Part shown: piece after piece, positions 33,817-41,983 of the stretch
How positions within the stretch are numbered: position 1 is the stretch's first letter
How the letters are laid out: every line of letters starts with the position of its first letter
Source: an uncultured Fulvivirga sp.
GTDB lineage: Bacteria; Bacteroidota; Bacteroidia; Cytophagales; Cyclobacteriaceae
Reading direction: 5' to 3'
Assembly (NCBI GenBank): GCA_947500555.1
Contig: CANMSE010000006.1
Coordinates: forward strand, 130,388-194,387
Length of the DNA: 64,000 nucleotides
The notes under the pieces: generated by a model
Seen by the model: only the letters and a program-made list of their open reading frames with translations
Databases searched by the model: none
What the model was told of the DNA's origin: nothing
Program-made: the position numbers and the translations under genes

Positions 33817-35505
33817 CTAAAACTCATGGAGTCTTTGTGGAATATTCCAACGGATACTCATTGAGGAGTAATTGGTATCCGTTTCATTCGCCACTAAATC
33901 AGAGCTATTTGTTCGGTAAACGTGTTTAAGGTCAATGAAAAAGTTATGCTTCCATTGATACGTTGCAGTCAGGTCTACAAATAAAAGCTGATTAGAAACT
34001 CCTTGACCAATTTCATTACCAAATTCCATTTCTCTTGTTTCATTATCAAGTAGAATATTACTTCCAAAATTCTCACCAACATTGTCAGAGCCATAGTCAG
34101 CATAGATAAATTTAGATGTCAAATAAAATCTCTTAAATGATTGATATCTTATTATGCCCAAAAACTCATTGAAGTTAGCACCTAGTGGGTGCGCCAATGG
34201 TTGGCGGTAATGGGAATAACTACCATACCTGGAACTATGTGAGTACGTATAAGGCCTTGCAATATTAGCCTCTGCCTGAAGGTCAAGATTATTGACGCCA
34301 AAGGCATCTACGTACTCACCCCCTATTTGAATGGCAAACTTATTGGCCCACCAACCTGAACCTTCTTTCAGGTTTTCTAATAAAAATTCATCCAATGCCA
34401 GTTGACCATAAAAGGAGATCTTCTTTCTAGCCAACCATTTAAAATCCAATCCTAATAACACATTGTCACTACTACCATTTTGCTGTTCAATTGCTCTATA
34501 AAAAATAATAGGGTTGAGGTACCTGATATCAAAACTACCATTACTTATGGAATCCTGGCGATCAAATATTACTGATTCAAATATTCCAATATTAAGTTTC
34601 TTCCCTATGTTAATACCGAGATGATGCATAGCCATATATTTTTCAGGATAGCGATCATTGGCGGTAAGCCCTCCTGCATTTCCAAAAACATCGGCTGTAA
34701 GGTTAGTGAATAGATTAGTATAGCTTATTTTCCATACCTGAGTATTGACCTTTAAAAACAAGTAGGCTGGCGCATAGTCGGATAGTATAAGTGAACGATG
34801 TCCATTGCCTATAGTAAAACGATCATGGCCAAACTGAAAATTAATATGTTTGGTGGCATTAAAAGTGATATAACCTCTGGCAGTAAAAAAATCAACTCCA
34901 TCATCTTCATACCCCTTCCAAAAACCTTCATGAGGAACAGTGAGATTCCTAATTCTGTAGTTTCTTACATATTGTGGATTTATTATCTGGTTCTCACCTA
35001 TAAAAGAGTAGAAACCTACCTTATCATCAACTACTCCACGAATCTCAACTCCTCGGGTATTTGTAAATGTATTTACATTTCCCTCGGTTTCAACGCCTCC
35101 AGATAAGTGCAACACAGGATTAACATGTAAATCAAAGGCCTTTTCTCTGACATGATATAAATCTGATTTCGCTTTATAAAAGTGTTTCAAAAAAGGCTTC
35201 TTGCTTTCATTAGCAGCTTGTTCGGACCACTCCCAATTATCATTAGCCAAATATTGAAGATTAAATTGATCTTGTTCTGAAAGGCCTTCGGTTTGAAGCA
35301 GACTATCTACAAAATAGGCAATCGATTGTCGATTATAAGCTTTCAGAGAAGTATGGAAATATGGGTTGATCTTACCACTCTTTATTTCATATCTGTCAAC
35401 CAAGTGATAATAATCTTCATTTAAAGGAGCGTAACTGCTCTGTGCCTCTGAAATATAATAGCCGCAGGTCAGTAAAATAAAAGTGCCGAAAAGGTATTTA
35501 CACAT
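33817..35505 (-). CDS. Outer-membrane beta-barrel protein, Wzi/RemB-like
   Basis: A 562-residue secreted protein with signal peptide (YLFGTFILLTCGYYISEAQS) and about 18 amphipathic strands. The region GHDRFTIGNGHRSLILSDYAPAYLFLKV and later IRYLNPIIFYRAIE resembles the Wzi capsule-attachment barrel and the gliding-associated protein RemB of flavobacteria. These families are hard to separate by eye. The start chosen is ATG 35505; a TTG at 35514 is also in frame. Precedes the MsbA-like gene by 32 bp on the same strand, giving a possible cell-surface glycolipid context. Function unproven. Confidence 0.65.
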   Translation of the reverse strand: MCKYLFGTFILLTCGYYISEAQSSYAPLNEDYYHLVDRYEIKSGKINPYFHTSLKAYNRQSIAYFVDSLLQTEGLSEQDQFNLQYLANDNWEWSEQAANESKKPFLKHFYKAKSDLYHVREKAFDLHVNPVLHLSGGVETEGNVNTFTNTRGVEIRGVVDDKVGFYSFIGENQIINPQYVRNYRIRNLTVPHEGFWKGYEDDGVDFFTARGYITFNATKHINFQFGHDRFTIGNGHRSLILSDYAPAYLFLKVNTQVWKISYTNLFTNLTADVFGNAGGLTANDRYPEKYMAMHHLGINIGKKLNIGIFESVIFDRQDSISNGSFDIRYLNPIIFYRAIEQQNGSSDNVLLGLDFKWLARKKISFYGQLALDEFLLENLKEGSGWWANKFAIQIGGEYVDAFGVNNLDLQAEANIARPYTYSHSSRYGSYSHYRQPLAHPLGANFNEFLGIIRYQSFKRFYLTSKFIYADYGSDNVGENFGSNILLDNETREMEFGNEIGQGVSNQLLFVDLTATYQWKHNFFIDLKHVYRTNSSDLVANETDTNYSSMSIRWNIPQRLHEF

Positions 35506-35561
35506 ATGTTGCAAAATACGTAAAAAATGGGGTTATCTTTGAAGAATAAAGTGAGGAAATG

Positions 35562-35593
35562 TTTTGCAATTATATATCAAAGACTTAATTTTG
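35562..35593 (+). promoter_or_regulatory. Promoter of rpmE2 (TTTTG-N19-TAATTTTG)
   Basis: TTTTG (35562-35566) and TAATTTTG (35586-35593) are separated by 19 bp, close to the Bacteroidota -33/-7 consensus. A second TATCTTTG at 35534-35541 may be another start. The leader before the rpmE2 ATG at 35634 would be about 35 nt. Confidence 0.6.
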
Positions 35594-35633
35594 TGCCTCT
35601 TTTGAGAAGAATGATTTAGAAAAGGTAATAACA

Positions 35634-35876
35634 ATGAAAAAAGATATACATCCAAACTACAGAGAAGTGATCTTCCACGATACATCATCAGATGTGAAGT
35701 TCATGACAAGGTCTACTATTGAGACTAAAGATACCATGAAGTGGGAAGATGGTAATGAGTACCCTCTGGTAAAAGTGGAAGTAAGCTCTGCATCTCACCC
35801 TTTCTACACTGGTAAGAAATTATTTGTGGATACTGCTGGTAGAGTAGAGAAGTTCAATAAGAAATATAAAAAGTAA
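35634..35876 (+). CDS. rpmE2: Ribosomal protein L31, type B
   Basis: 80-residue large-subunit protein L31 of the zinc-free type: MKKDIHPNYREVIFHDTSSD, then STIETKDTMKWEDGNEYPLVKVEVSSASHPFYTGKKLFVDTAGRVEKFNKKYKK-like end. No Cys residues are present, so it is the C-minus paralogue; whether a zinc-containing copy exists elsewhere is unknown. It stands alone between its promoter and a strong terminator. Confidence 0.95.
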   Translation: MKKDIHPNYREVIFHDTSSDVKFMTRSTIETKDTMKWEDGNEYPLVKVEVSSASHPFYTGKKLFVDTAGRVEKFNKKYKK

Positions 35877-35900
35877 TAACAGAATATTCTCTGTTTATTA

Positions 35901-35937
35901 AAGTCTTCAAGATGAGCTAATCTTGAAGACTTTTTTA
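35901..35937 (+). terminator. Terminator after rpmE2
   Basis: AAGTCTTCAAGAT (35901-35913) and ATCTTGAAGACTT (35920-35932) form a 13-bp perfect stem around GAGCTA, followed by a T-run. The T-run overlaps the promoter element of the next gene at 35936. Confidence 0.9.
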
Positions 35938-35943
35938 TTTTTG
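35936..35943 (+). promoter_or_regulatory. Putative -7 promoter element TATTTTTG
   Basis: Matches TAnnTTTG, five bases before the ATG at 35949. It lies within the terminator T-run of rpmE2 and has no evident -33 partner, so confidence is limited. Confidence 0.35.
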
Positions 35944-35948
35944 TGGCC

Positions 35949-37133
35949 ATGAACATTATACTGTTTGATGATTCACAGATAAGAAAGTCTCTACTGCCAC
36001 TGACCTATACACGTCCAGTAGCTGAAATAAGAGTTGGGATTCTGACCATTAATGAAAAGTGGAGTAAACGTTTCGATGCTCCCACCTCATTCCGGACGGA
36101 AGAATACCTCAATACTAAATACCCACAACATCTCGAAGAAGAGAATATCTTCATCAATAGTGCACTTTGCCCGAATGATAAGCTTGTAGCCGAAATTGAA
36201 AAACTAGGACTTAACGAGGGAATTGAGAGAAATGGACAATTATTAGCCGCAAAAGCAAGCGAACTGGATTTAGACAACTTTACAGTTCTTAAACTTACTG
36301 AGCACGCTAATGAGGTAACGCTTATCGATCAACCATGGAAAATATTCAAGCAAAATGCTGCTCAAATAGAAGCTGATTTTAAGCTTATTACTAAAGGACG
36401 TTCTTCAGCAGTCATTACTGACTTGCATACTATTGTTTATGGAAAAGAAAATATTTTCATTGAAGAAGGTGCTTCAATAAAGGCTGCTGTAATCAACGCA
36501 GAAAATGGTCCGGTTTATATTGGGAAAAATGCTCACGTCCATGAAGGTGCCATTATAAAAGGTGCATTTGCTATGTGTGAAGGTGCCCATGTGAATATGG
36601 GAGCTAAAATTAAAGGAGACAGTACCATAGGTCCTTTTTCTAAGGTGGGTGGTGAAGTCAGTAATTCTGTTGTTCTGGGTTACAGTAACAAAGGTCATGA
36701 TGGATTTCTAGGTAACTCTGTCATTGGACAGTGGTGTAATATTGGTGCTGATACCAATACTTCAAATCTCAAAAACAATTATGACAATGTGAAGCTTTGG
36801 AATTATGAAAAAGGTGGTTTTAGGGACTCTGGAGAACAATTCTGTGGACTGATCATGGGTGATCACTCAAAATGTGGTATTAATACCATGTTCAATACTG
36901 GCACTGTGGTTGGAGTTTCTTCAAATATTTTTGGGTCAGGTTTTCCTCGCAATTTCATTCCATCCTTTTCATGGGGCGGTGCTGCCGGATTTTCAACATT
37001 TAATAAGAGTAAAGCAGGTGAAGTCGCCAGCCGTGTAATGGCAAGAAGAAATTTTGAATACACCGATATTGAAAAAAATATCTTGCACCATGTATTTGAA
37101 TCATCTGCACAGTTTAGAATCTGGGACAAGTAA
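35949..37133 (+). CDS. GlmU-like putative sugar nucleotidyltransferase
   Basis: A 394-residue protein of the alternative GlmU family of Bacteroidota. N-terminus MNIILFDDSQIRKSLLPLTYTRPVAEIRVGIL carries the family signature; a nucleotidyltransferase-like region is followed by left-handed beta-helix hexapeptide repeats (about 160-310: VYIGKNAHVHEGAIIKGAFAMCEGAHVNMGAKIKGDSTIGPFSKVGGE, then GHDGFLGNSVIGQWCNIGADT). Presumed to act in amino-sugar nucleotide synthesis for envelope polymers. The chosen start, ATG 35949, lies 5 nt beyond a promoter element; a GTG at 35943 is embedded in it. The stop abuts the holB ATG. Confidence 0.85.
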   Translation: MNIILFDDSQIRKSLLPLTYTRPVAEIRVGILTINEKWSKRFDAPTSFRTEEYLNTKYPQHLEEENIFINSALCPNDKLVAEIEKLGLNEGIERNGQLLAAKASELDLDNFTVLKLTEHANEVTLIDQPWKIFKQNAAQIEADFKLITKGRSSAVITDLHTIVYGKENIFIEEGASIKAAVINAENGPVYIGKNAHVHEGAIIKGAFAMCEGAHVNMGAKIKGDSTIGPFSKVGGEVSNSVVLGYSNKGHDGFLGNSVIGQWCNIGADTNTSNLKNNYDNVKLWNYEKGGFRDSGEQFCGLIMGDHSKCGINTMFNTGTVVGVSSNIFGSGFPRNFIPSFSWGGAAGFSTFNKSKAGEVASRVMARRNFEYTDIEKNILHHVFESSAQFRIWDK

Positions 37134-38252
37134 ATGAAGTTTAGCGATATCCCCGGACTTCAAGAAAAAAAACAGCAACTAGTTACTGCTGTAAATAGCA
37201 ATCAAGTAGCTCACGCCCAGCTGTTTGCTGGAAAAGAGGGTGGTGCCAACCTGGCCATGGCAGTTGCTTACGCTACTTATTTAAACTGTGAATCTAGAAT
37301 ATCAGGTGACTCTTGTGGAGAATGCGCTTCTTGTTCTAAGATTTCAAAGTTAGTACATCCGGATGTTCATTTTGTTTTCCCAGTAAGTGGGACTAAAGAT
37401 GTGAAGTCCGAAGAAGCAATTAGTGAACGTTTTCTGGTTCAATGGCGGAAATTTTTACTTAACAATCCATTTAACAACCTGGAAGGTTGGTCATCAGCCT
37501 ATGGTGGTGAAAATAAACAGGTCAATATTTCTAAACGAGAAAGTCGAGAAATAATTAAAAGACTATCGTTGAAGGCCTTTGAAGGTCAGTACAAAATAAT
37601 GATTGTCTGGCTACCAGAATACATGCACCCAACCGCTGCCAATGGTATTCTTAAAATATTAGAGGAACCACCAGAAAATACTGTATTTATTCTGGTATCT
37701 GACGACACTGAACGATTGTTATCAACAATTACCTCTAGAACACAAATGGTAACTATTCCTTCTTTTGATGATGAAGCCATCAAAACCATACTTAAAGAAA
37801 GATATGATGTAAGTGATGAAAAAGCTATGACAATTGCTCCTCTGGCTGATGGGAATATTATTGAGGCTATCAATCTAATTGATAATGTAGAAGATGATAG
37901 TCATGATTTCTTTTCCAACTGGATGAGAAGCTGTTTTAAGCGCGACATAAGCACATTAGTTTCTATGTCCGAAGACTATCATAAAACCAATAAATTAACG
38001 CAACGAAGTCTATTTCAATATGCCCTTACAATATTAAGAGAATCGATTATTTATCAAAATGCTCCTGAAATAAATAAAGTCAGTGGTGCCGTAATGGAAT
38101 TCACCAAAAAATTCAGCGCTACAATAGACTTAACAAAAATTAGTAGAATAACAGAGCTATTGGATGAAGCATTATTTCATTTAGAAAGAAACGGGAGTCC
38201 TAAAATGATTTTTCTTGATCTGTCGTTACAAATTGCAAGTAAAATCAAATGA
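37134..38252 (+). CDS. holB: DNA polymerase III subunit delta'
   Basis: Clamp-loader subunit. The 372-residue protein has FSDIPGLQEKKQQLVTAVNSNQVAHAQLFAGKEGG at the start, with a degenerate Walker A (GKEGGANL) as usual for delta', zinc-site cysteines (CESRISGDSCGECASC), VHPDVHFVFPVSG, the sensor region MIVWLPEYMHPTAANGILKILEEPPENTVFILVSDD and an SRTQM motif. Starts right after the GlmU-like gene and overlaps hemC by 4 bp (ATGA), so translation is coupled. Confidence 0.92.
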   Translation: MKFSDIPGLQEKKQQLVTAVNSNQVAHAQLFAGKEGGANLAMAVAYATYLNCESRISGDSCGECASCSKISKLVHPDVHFVFPVSGTKDVKSEEAISERFLVQWRKFLLNNPFNNLEGWSSAYGGENKQVNISKRESREIIKRLSLKAFEGQYKIMIVWLPEYMHPTAANGILKILEEPPENTVFILVSDDTERLLSTITSRTQMVTIPSFDDEAIKTILKERYDVSDEKAMTIAPLADGNIIEAINLIDNVEDDSHDFFSNWMRSCFKRDISTLVSMSEDYHKTNKLTQRSLFQYALTILRESIIYQNAPEINKVSGAVMEFTKKFSATIDLTKISRITELLDEALFHLERNGSPKMIFLDLSLQIASKIK

Positions 38253-39193
38253 TTGAAAAAATACGAATAGGAACCAGAGGAAGTAAGCTAGCACTATGGC
38301 AAGCAAATCATATTAAAGAATTGCTTCAAAAGGCAGATGTTGAATGTGAGATAATCATCATAGAGACGAAAGGTGATAAAATTCTTGATGTTTCTATAGC
38401 TAAAATTGGCAGTAAAGGTGTTTTCACAGAAGAAATAGAGGAAAAATTAAAGCAAGGATATATTGACATCGCTGTTCACAGTGCAAAAGATATGCAGTCA
38501 GTATTACCGGAAGGTTTTGAGTTAATAGCTTTCACTGAAAGAGAGATACCGAATGATGTCTTGGTGAGTGAAAAAGAATCTATTAGCTTAAATGACAAAA
38601 ATATAATCGTTGGCACCTCCTCTACAAGACGAGTTGCCATGCTTAAACATCTTTATCCGCACATTAAAACTGTACCTGTTCGAGGAAACCTACAGACAAG
38701 AATTGCCAAAATGAAGGCAGGCGATTGTGACGCTCTGCTGTTGGCATATGCAGGTATGTATAGGATGGGTTACAGTGAATTGATTAGAACTCAACTCTCG
38801 CTAAATGATTTCATACCGGCTGTAGGTCAAGGAAGTGTCGCGATAGAATGTCATCAATCGTTAAGTGAGGAATTGAAAAACCTTATAAAAAATGCGGTGT
38901 CACATTCAGACACGGAAATCCTACTACAATGTGAACGTGCCTTTCTCAGAAAGTTAGAAGGTGGATGTAGCATCCCCGTTTTTGGACTGGCTACACTATC
39001 TCATGATGAACTCACAATGGAAGGTGGCATTGTCAGTCTGGACGGCAGTCAGATTGTACGAAAGAAATTAGTTAGTCATAAAAGTGATGCTGAGGTTCTG
39101 GGTACTGACTTAGCCAAAGAGGTTCTAAATGCAGGAGGAGATGTAATCTTAAAAGACATTAAATCTCAACTTAACCAACAAAAAAAGCCCTAA
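38249..39193 (+). CDS. hemC: Porphobilinogen deaminase (hydroxymethylbilane synthase)
   Basis: Polymerises four porphobilinogens to hydroxymethylbilane in tetrapyrrole synthesis. The 314-residue protein starts IRIGTRGSKLALWQANHI, contains HSAKDMQSVLPEGF (catalytic Asp region), GTSSTRRVAML, RGNLQTRIAKM and the cofactor-binding Cys in LEGGCSIPVFGLA (dipyrromethane attachment). Stop codon is inside a terminator. hemC shares its 4-bp overlap with holB. Confidence 0.97.
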   Translation: MIEKIRIGTRGSKLALWQANHIKELLQKADVECEIIIIETKGDKILDVSIAKIGSKGVFTEEIEEKLKQGYIDIAVHSAKDMQSVLPEGFELIAFTEREIPNDVLVSEKESISLNDKNIIVGTSSTRRVAMLKHLYPHIKTVPVRGNLQTRIAKMKAGDCDALLLAYAGMYRMGYSELIRTQLSLNDFIPAVGQGSVAIECHQSLSEELKNLIKNAVSHSDTEILLQCERAFLRKLEGGCSIPVFGLATLSHDELTMEGGIVSLDGSQIVRKKLVSHKSDAEVLGTDLAKEVLNAGGDVILKDIKSQLNQQKKP

Positions 39194-39209
39194 AAGGGCT
39201 TTTTTTTTT
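39181..39209 (+). terminator. Terminator overlapping the hemC stop
   Basis: AAAAAAGCCCT and AGGGCTTTTTT form an 11-bp stem with an AAA loop, followed by further T residues. The stop codon TAA lies in the loop. Likely ends the glmU-like/holB/hemC transcript. Confidence 0.9.
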
Positions 39210-39235
39210 AAAATCATTCAATCAATTCCAAGCAA

Positions 39236-40033
39236 TTAAGATGGCCAAATACCTGAATCTAAAATGTTCCCATCAGAATCGTATAACACATACGTACCAC
39301 TAGTACCCGCAGCATTCCAAGTAGCCTCATAAGTCTTATCGCCATCAATAAAATAGGTTAATGCTCCGGAGCCATCTGGACTCACTAATACTTCTGTCAC
39401 AATACTGAAAGAATCTACGGCTAAAATATACTTAAACTCAAAAGCACCCAAAGCATCTTCGGACCACTCAAACTTGAATAAATAAGTATCATCGGATATA
39501 TCTTCGCTAAGTAGATTAGCTGTAAAAATCTCCATGAAGCCATTTCTCAAGTCATCTTTACTTTCTTCAGCATAGATAATCTTGTTTAACGGGCCTTCAT
39601 TAAACCCTAAGAAAATTTCAAATATGTACTTACTGCCTCCGTCAGTCACTTGGTAAGCGTAGGTATATGTATTTCCAACACCATCATTACCAGACCATGT
39701 ATACACCACCACATCATCCTCTACCCTTCCATTTCTTCCACTTTTCCTTCCAATTGGTGTAGTGGATTTAGTAGCACCTGCAGGGGCTTCAAAAACTGAT
39801 AGCCATGTAGATAAGCTATTGACTGATTGTAAATACCCATTAATGGCTGCCGCCTGTGGATCTGATGAAGATGCCAAACCAGAAGGTATAGTAATGGGAG
39901 GTTGTGATGCATCAAACCCTATCTCAGCATTTTCTAAGTTTGTAGTAGCTTGAGGATCATCATCGTCATCATTACATGATGCCAGAAATCCAACAGTTAA
40001 AAGAATAATAAAGAGTCTCCAATACTTTTTCAT
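39236..40033 (-). CDS. Surface lipoprotein of unknown function
   Basis: A 265-residue lipoprotein. The signal ends at LASC (Cys20) and is followed by NDDDDDPQ, an acidic run like the Bacteroidota lipoprotein export signal for surface display. The mature domain is beta-rich with Gly/Asp turns (VVYTWSGNDGVGNTYTYAYQVTDGGSKYIFEIFLG) and a C-terminal SGTYVLYDSDGNILDSGIW. No enzyme motif. Single gene, divergent from the cyclophilin and convergent with hemC. Confidence 0.78.
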   Translation of the reverse strand: MKKYWRLFIILLTVGFLASCNDDDDDPQATTNLENAEIGFDASQPPITIPSGLASSSDPQAAAINGYLQSVNSLSTWLSVFEAPAGATKSTTPIGRKSGRNGRVEDDVVVYTWSGNDGVGNTYTYAYQVTDGGSKYIFEIFLGFNEGPLNKIIYAEESKDDLRNGFMEIFTANLLSEDISDDTYLFKFEWSEDALGAFEFKYILAVDSFSIVTEVLVSPDGSGALTYFIDGDKTYEATWNAAGTSGTYVLYDSDGNILDSGIWPS

Positions 40034-40186
40034 AGTAAAATTAATTGTTAATAATCAGTAAGTTATGAATAGGCTAAGTGATAATCAAGAATAAAGTGAT
40101 TACATAAAAAAGTAATTATTCTTTGCTCTGAATGACACTTTGTATAGCATTGTCCAAAATTTCAGAAAATCATAACTATCCGAAAG

Positions 40187-41044
40187 ATGAAAAATATTTT
40201 ATACTTAGCTACAATCTTGCTAATTAGTTCATGCGCCTCAGATAAAGACTACCTAGTAACCATAAAAACCAGACATGGGGATATGAAGGCCATCTTGTTT
40301 GATAAAACTCCAAAACACAAGGAAAACTTTATTAAGCTAGCAAAAGAAGGTTTTTACGACAGTACTCTTTTTCACAGAGTGATTCAAGATTTTATGATAC
40401 AGACAGGTGATCCTAATTCTAAAGGTGCTGAAAGTGGCTCTCGATTAGGAAATGGTGGACCAGGCTACACTGTCCCTGCCGAGTTTAATGAAGACCTATA
40501 TCATATGAAAGGTGCGCTCTCTGCTGCTAGACAAGGTGATCAGGTAAACCCAGAAAAGAAGTCTAGTGGTAGCCAGTTTTATATTGTACAAGGAAAAGTA
40601 TGGACTAACGAGGAGCTAACACTGGATATGAATAAACTTGGACAGGCATGTCAACAAATGATCCAAAAGCCGGAACACGACTCCATCAGACAGGTACTTA
40701 TCAATATATACCAAACAAATGGTCCTGAAGCCTATGGTGAAAAACTGGTAGAGTTAAAGGATTTTATTTCTGCTGAAATGAATGTTAATGTATCCAGAGA
40801 TGTAAATCCGGAAAGAGTTGCAACTTATACCTCTATTGGTGGCGCTCCGCACTTGGATGATGAATACACAGTTTTTGGCAAAGTAATACAAGGACTTGAA
40901 GTTATTGATAAAATCGCTGCAGAAGATACTGACCCAGCCGATAGACCAACAAACGATGTGATGTTAACGATGGAAGTGGAGGAATTACCTAAGAAGAAAA
41001 TCACAAAACTCTATGGGTATGAATATCCTGTAGAGGAGAAATGA
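40187..41044 (+). CDS. Peptidyl-prolyl isomerase, cyclophilin type, lipoprotein
   Basis: A 285-residue extracytoplasmic cyclophilin. Lipobox SSC at about residue 16 (LLISSCASDK) is followed by the cyclophilin fold: VTIKTRHGDMKAILFDKTPKHKENFIKLAKEGFYDSTLFHRVIQDFMIQTGDP, with conserved Arg and Phe of the active site (FHRVI..FMIQ), GPGYTVPAEF and SSGSQFYIV. An insert of about 70 residues precedes YTVFGKVIQGLEVIDKI, as is common in Bacteroidota members. Overlaps the RmlD-like gene by 4 bp. Confidence 0.9.
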   Translation: MKNILYLATILLISSCASDKDYLVTIKTRHGDMKAILFDKTPKHKENFIKLAKEGFYDSTLFHRVIQDFMIQTGDPNSKGAESGSRLGNGGPGYTVPAEFNEDLYHMKGALSAARQGDQVNPEKKSSGSQFYIVQGKVWTNEELTLDMNKLGQACQQMIQKPEHDSIRQVLINIYQTNGPEAYGEKLVELKDFISAEMNVNVSRDVNPERVATYTSIGGAPHLDDEYTVFGKVIQGLEVIDKIAAEDTDPADRPTNDVMLTMEVEELPKKKITKLYGYEYPVEEK

Positions 41045-41937
41045 AAATACTAATTACAGGAAGTAATGGGCTACTAGGCCAAAAACTTGTTGAGTTATTG
41101 ACCAAACATAAAAAAGAGGTTATAGCAACAGCAAGAGGCAACAACCGACTTCCTGAAAGTTGGGCGGGTTATGAGTTTGTAAGCTTGGATATTACAAATC
41201 AACTGCAGGTTGAGTCGGTATTGACGAAATATGAACCCGAAGTTGTAATCAATACAGCTGCCATGACTAACGTTGACGAGTGTGAAAAAGAGCAGAAGGC
41301 CTGTTATACATTGAATGTAGAGGCAGTTAGTCATTTAATTTCCAGTTGTAAAAAAATCAATGCTCACTTAATCCACCTCTCTACTGACTTTATTTTTGAT
41401 GGTTCTCATGGCCCTCTGACTGAAGAGGAAAAGCCAAACCCTGTTAGTTTTTATGGAGAGAGCAAATTAAAGTCAGAACAACTACTAGAACAAAGTACTA
41501 TCAACTGGAGTATTGTCCGTACAGTTTTAGTTTATGGAGTAGCTCATGACATGAGCAGGTCAAACATTATCTTATGGGTAAAAAACAGTCTAGAAAATCA
41601 TACTGAAATACAAGTAGTTAACGATCAATGGCGTACCCCCACACTAGCAGAAGATTTAGCCATGGGTTGTTATTTGGTTGCTAAGAAAAAGGCTAAAGGA
41701 GTTTTTAACATCAGTGGGAAAGATATGCTGACTCCATATGATATGGCCTTAGCTACAGCTGATTTTTTTGACCTTGATAAATCACTAATCAAAGAGACTG
41801 ATGGCTCCAAGTTTACTCAAACTGCTAAGCGACCGCCAAAAACCGGTTTCATTATTGACAAAGCAAAAAGTGAACTAGGTTACCAGCCGCACACTTTTCT
41901 AGAAGGACTTCAAGTTTTAAAGGGTCAGCTTAAATAA
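41041..41937 (+). CDS. RmlD-like NAD(P)-dependent reductase (SDR)
   Basis: A 298-residue extended SDR: GSNGLLGQK at 7-15 binds the dinucleotide, and catalytic YGESK at about 140-144 follows the LSTDFIFDG Ser/Thr region. Overall closest in layout to dTDP-4-dehydrorhamnose reductase (RmlD), with VINTAAMTNVDECEKE and WRTPTLAEDLA. No rmlABC genes are adjacent, so rhamnose synthesis is not implied and the substrate stays open. Coupled to the preceding cyclophilin by ATGA overlap; followed by a terminator. Confidence 0.82.
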   Translation: MKILITGSNGLLGQKLVELLTKHKKEVIATARGNNRLPESWAGYEFVSLDITNQLQVESVLTKYEPEVVINTAAMTNVDECEKEQKACYTLNVEAVSHLISSCKKINAHLIHLSTDFIFDGSHGPLTEEEKPNPVSFYGESKLKSEQLLEQSTINWSIVRTVLVYGVAHDMSRSNIILWVKNSLENHTEIQVVNDQWRTPTLAEDLAMGCYLVAKKKAKGVFNISGKDMLTPYDMALATADFFDLDKSLIKETDGSKFTQTAKRPPKTGFIIDKAKSELGYQPHTFLEGLQVLKGQLK

Positions 41938-41949
41938 GCTGACCTTTTT
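41923..41949 (+). terminator. Terminator overlapping the RmlD-like stop
   Basis: GGTCAGCTT (41923-41931) and AAGCTGACC (41936-41944) form a 9-bp stem, followed by TTTTT. The stop codon TAA lies at the loop. Confidence 0.82.
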
Positions 41950-41983
41950 GATTAAATTCAATGCCTAATTCTTTCTAAACATT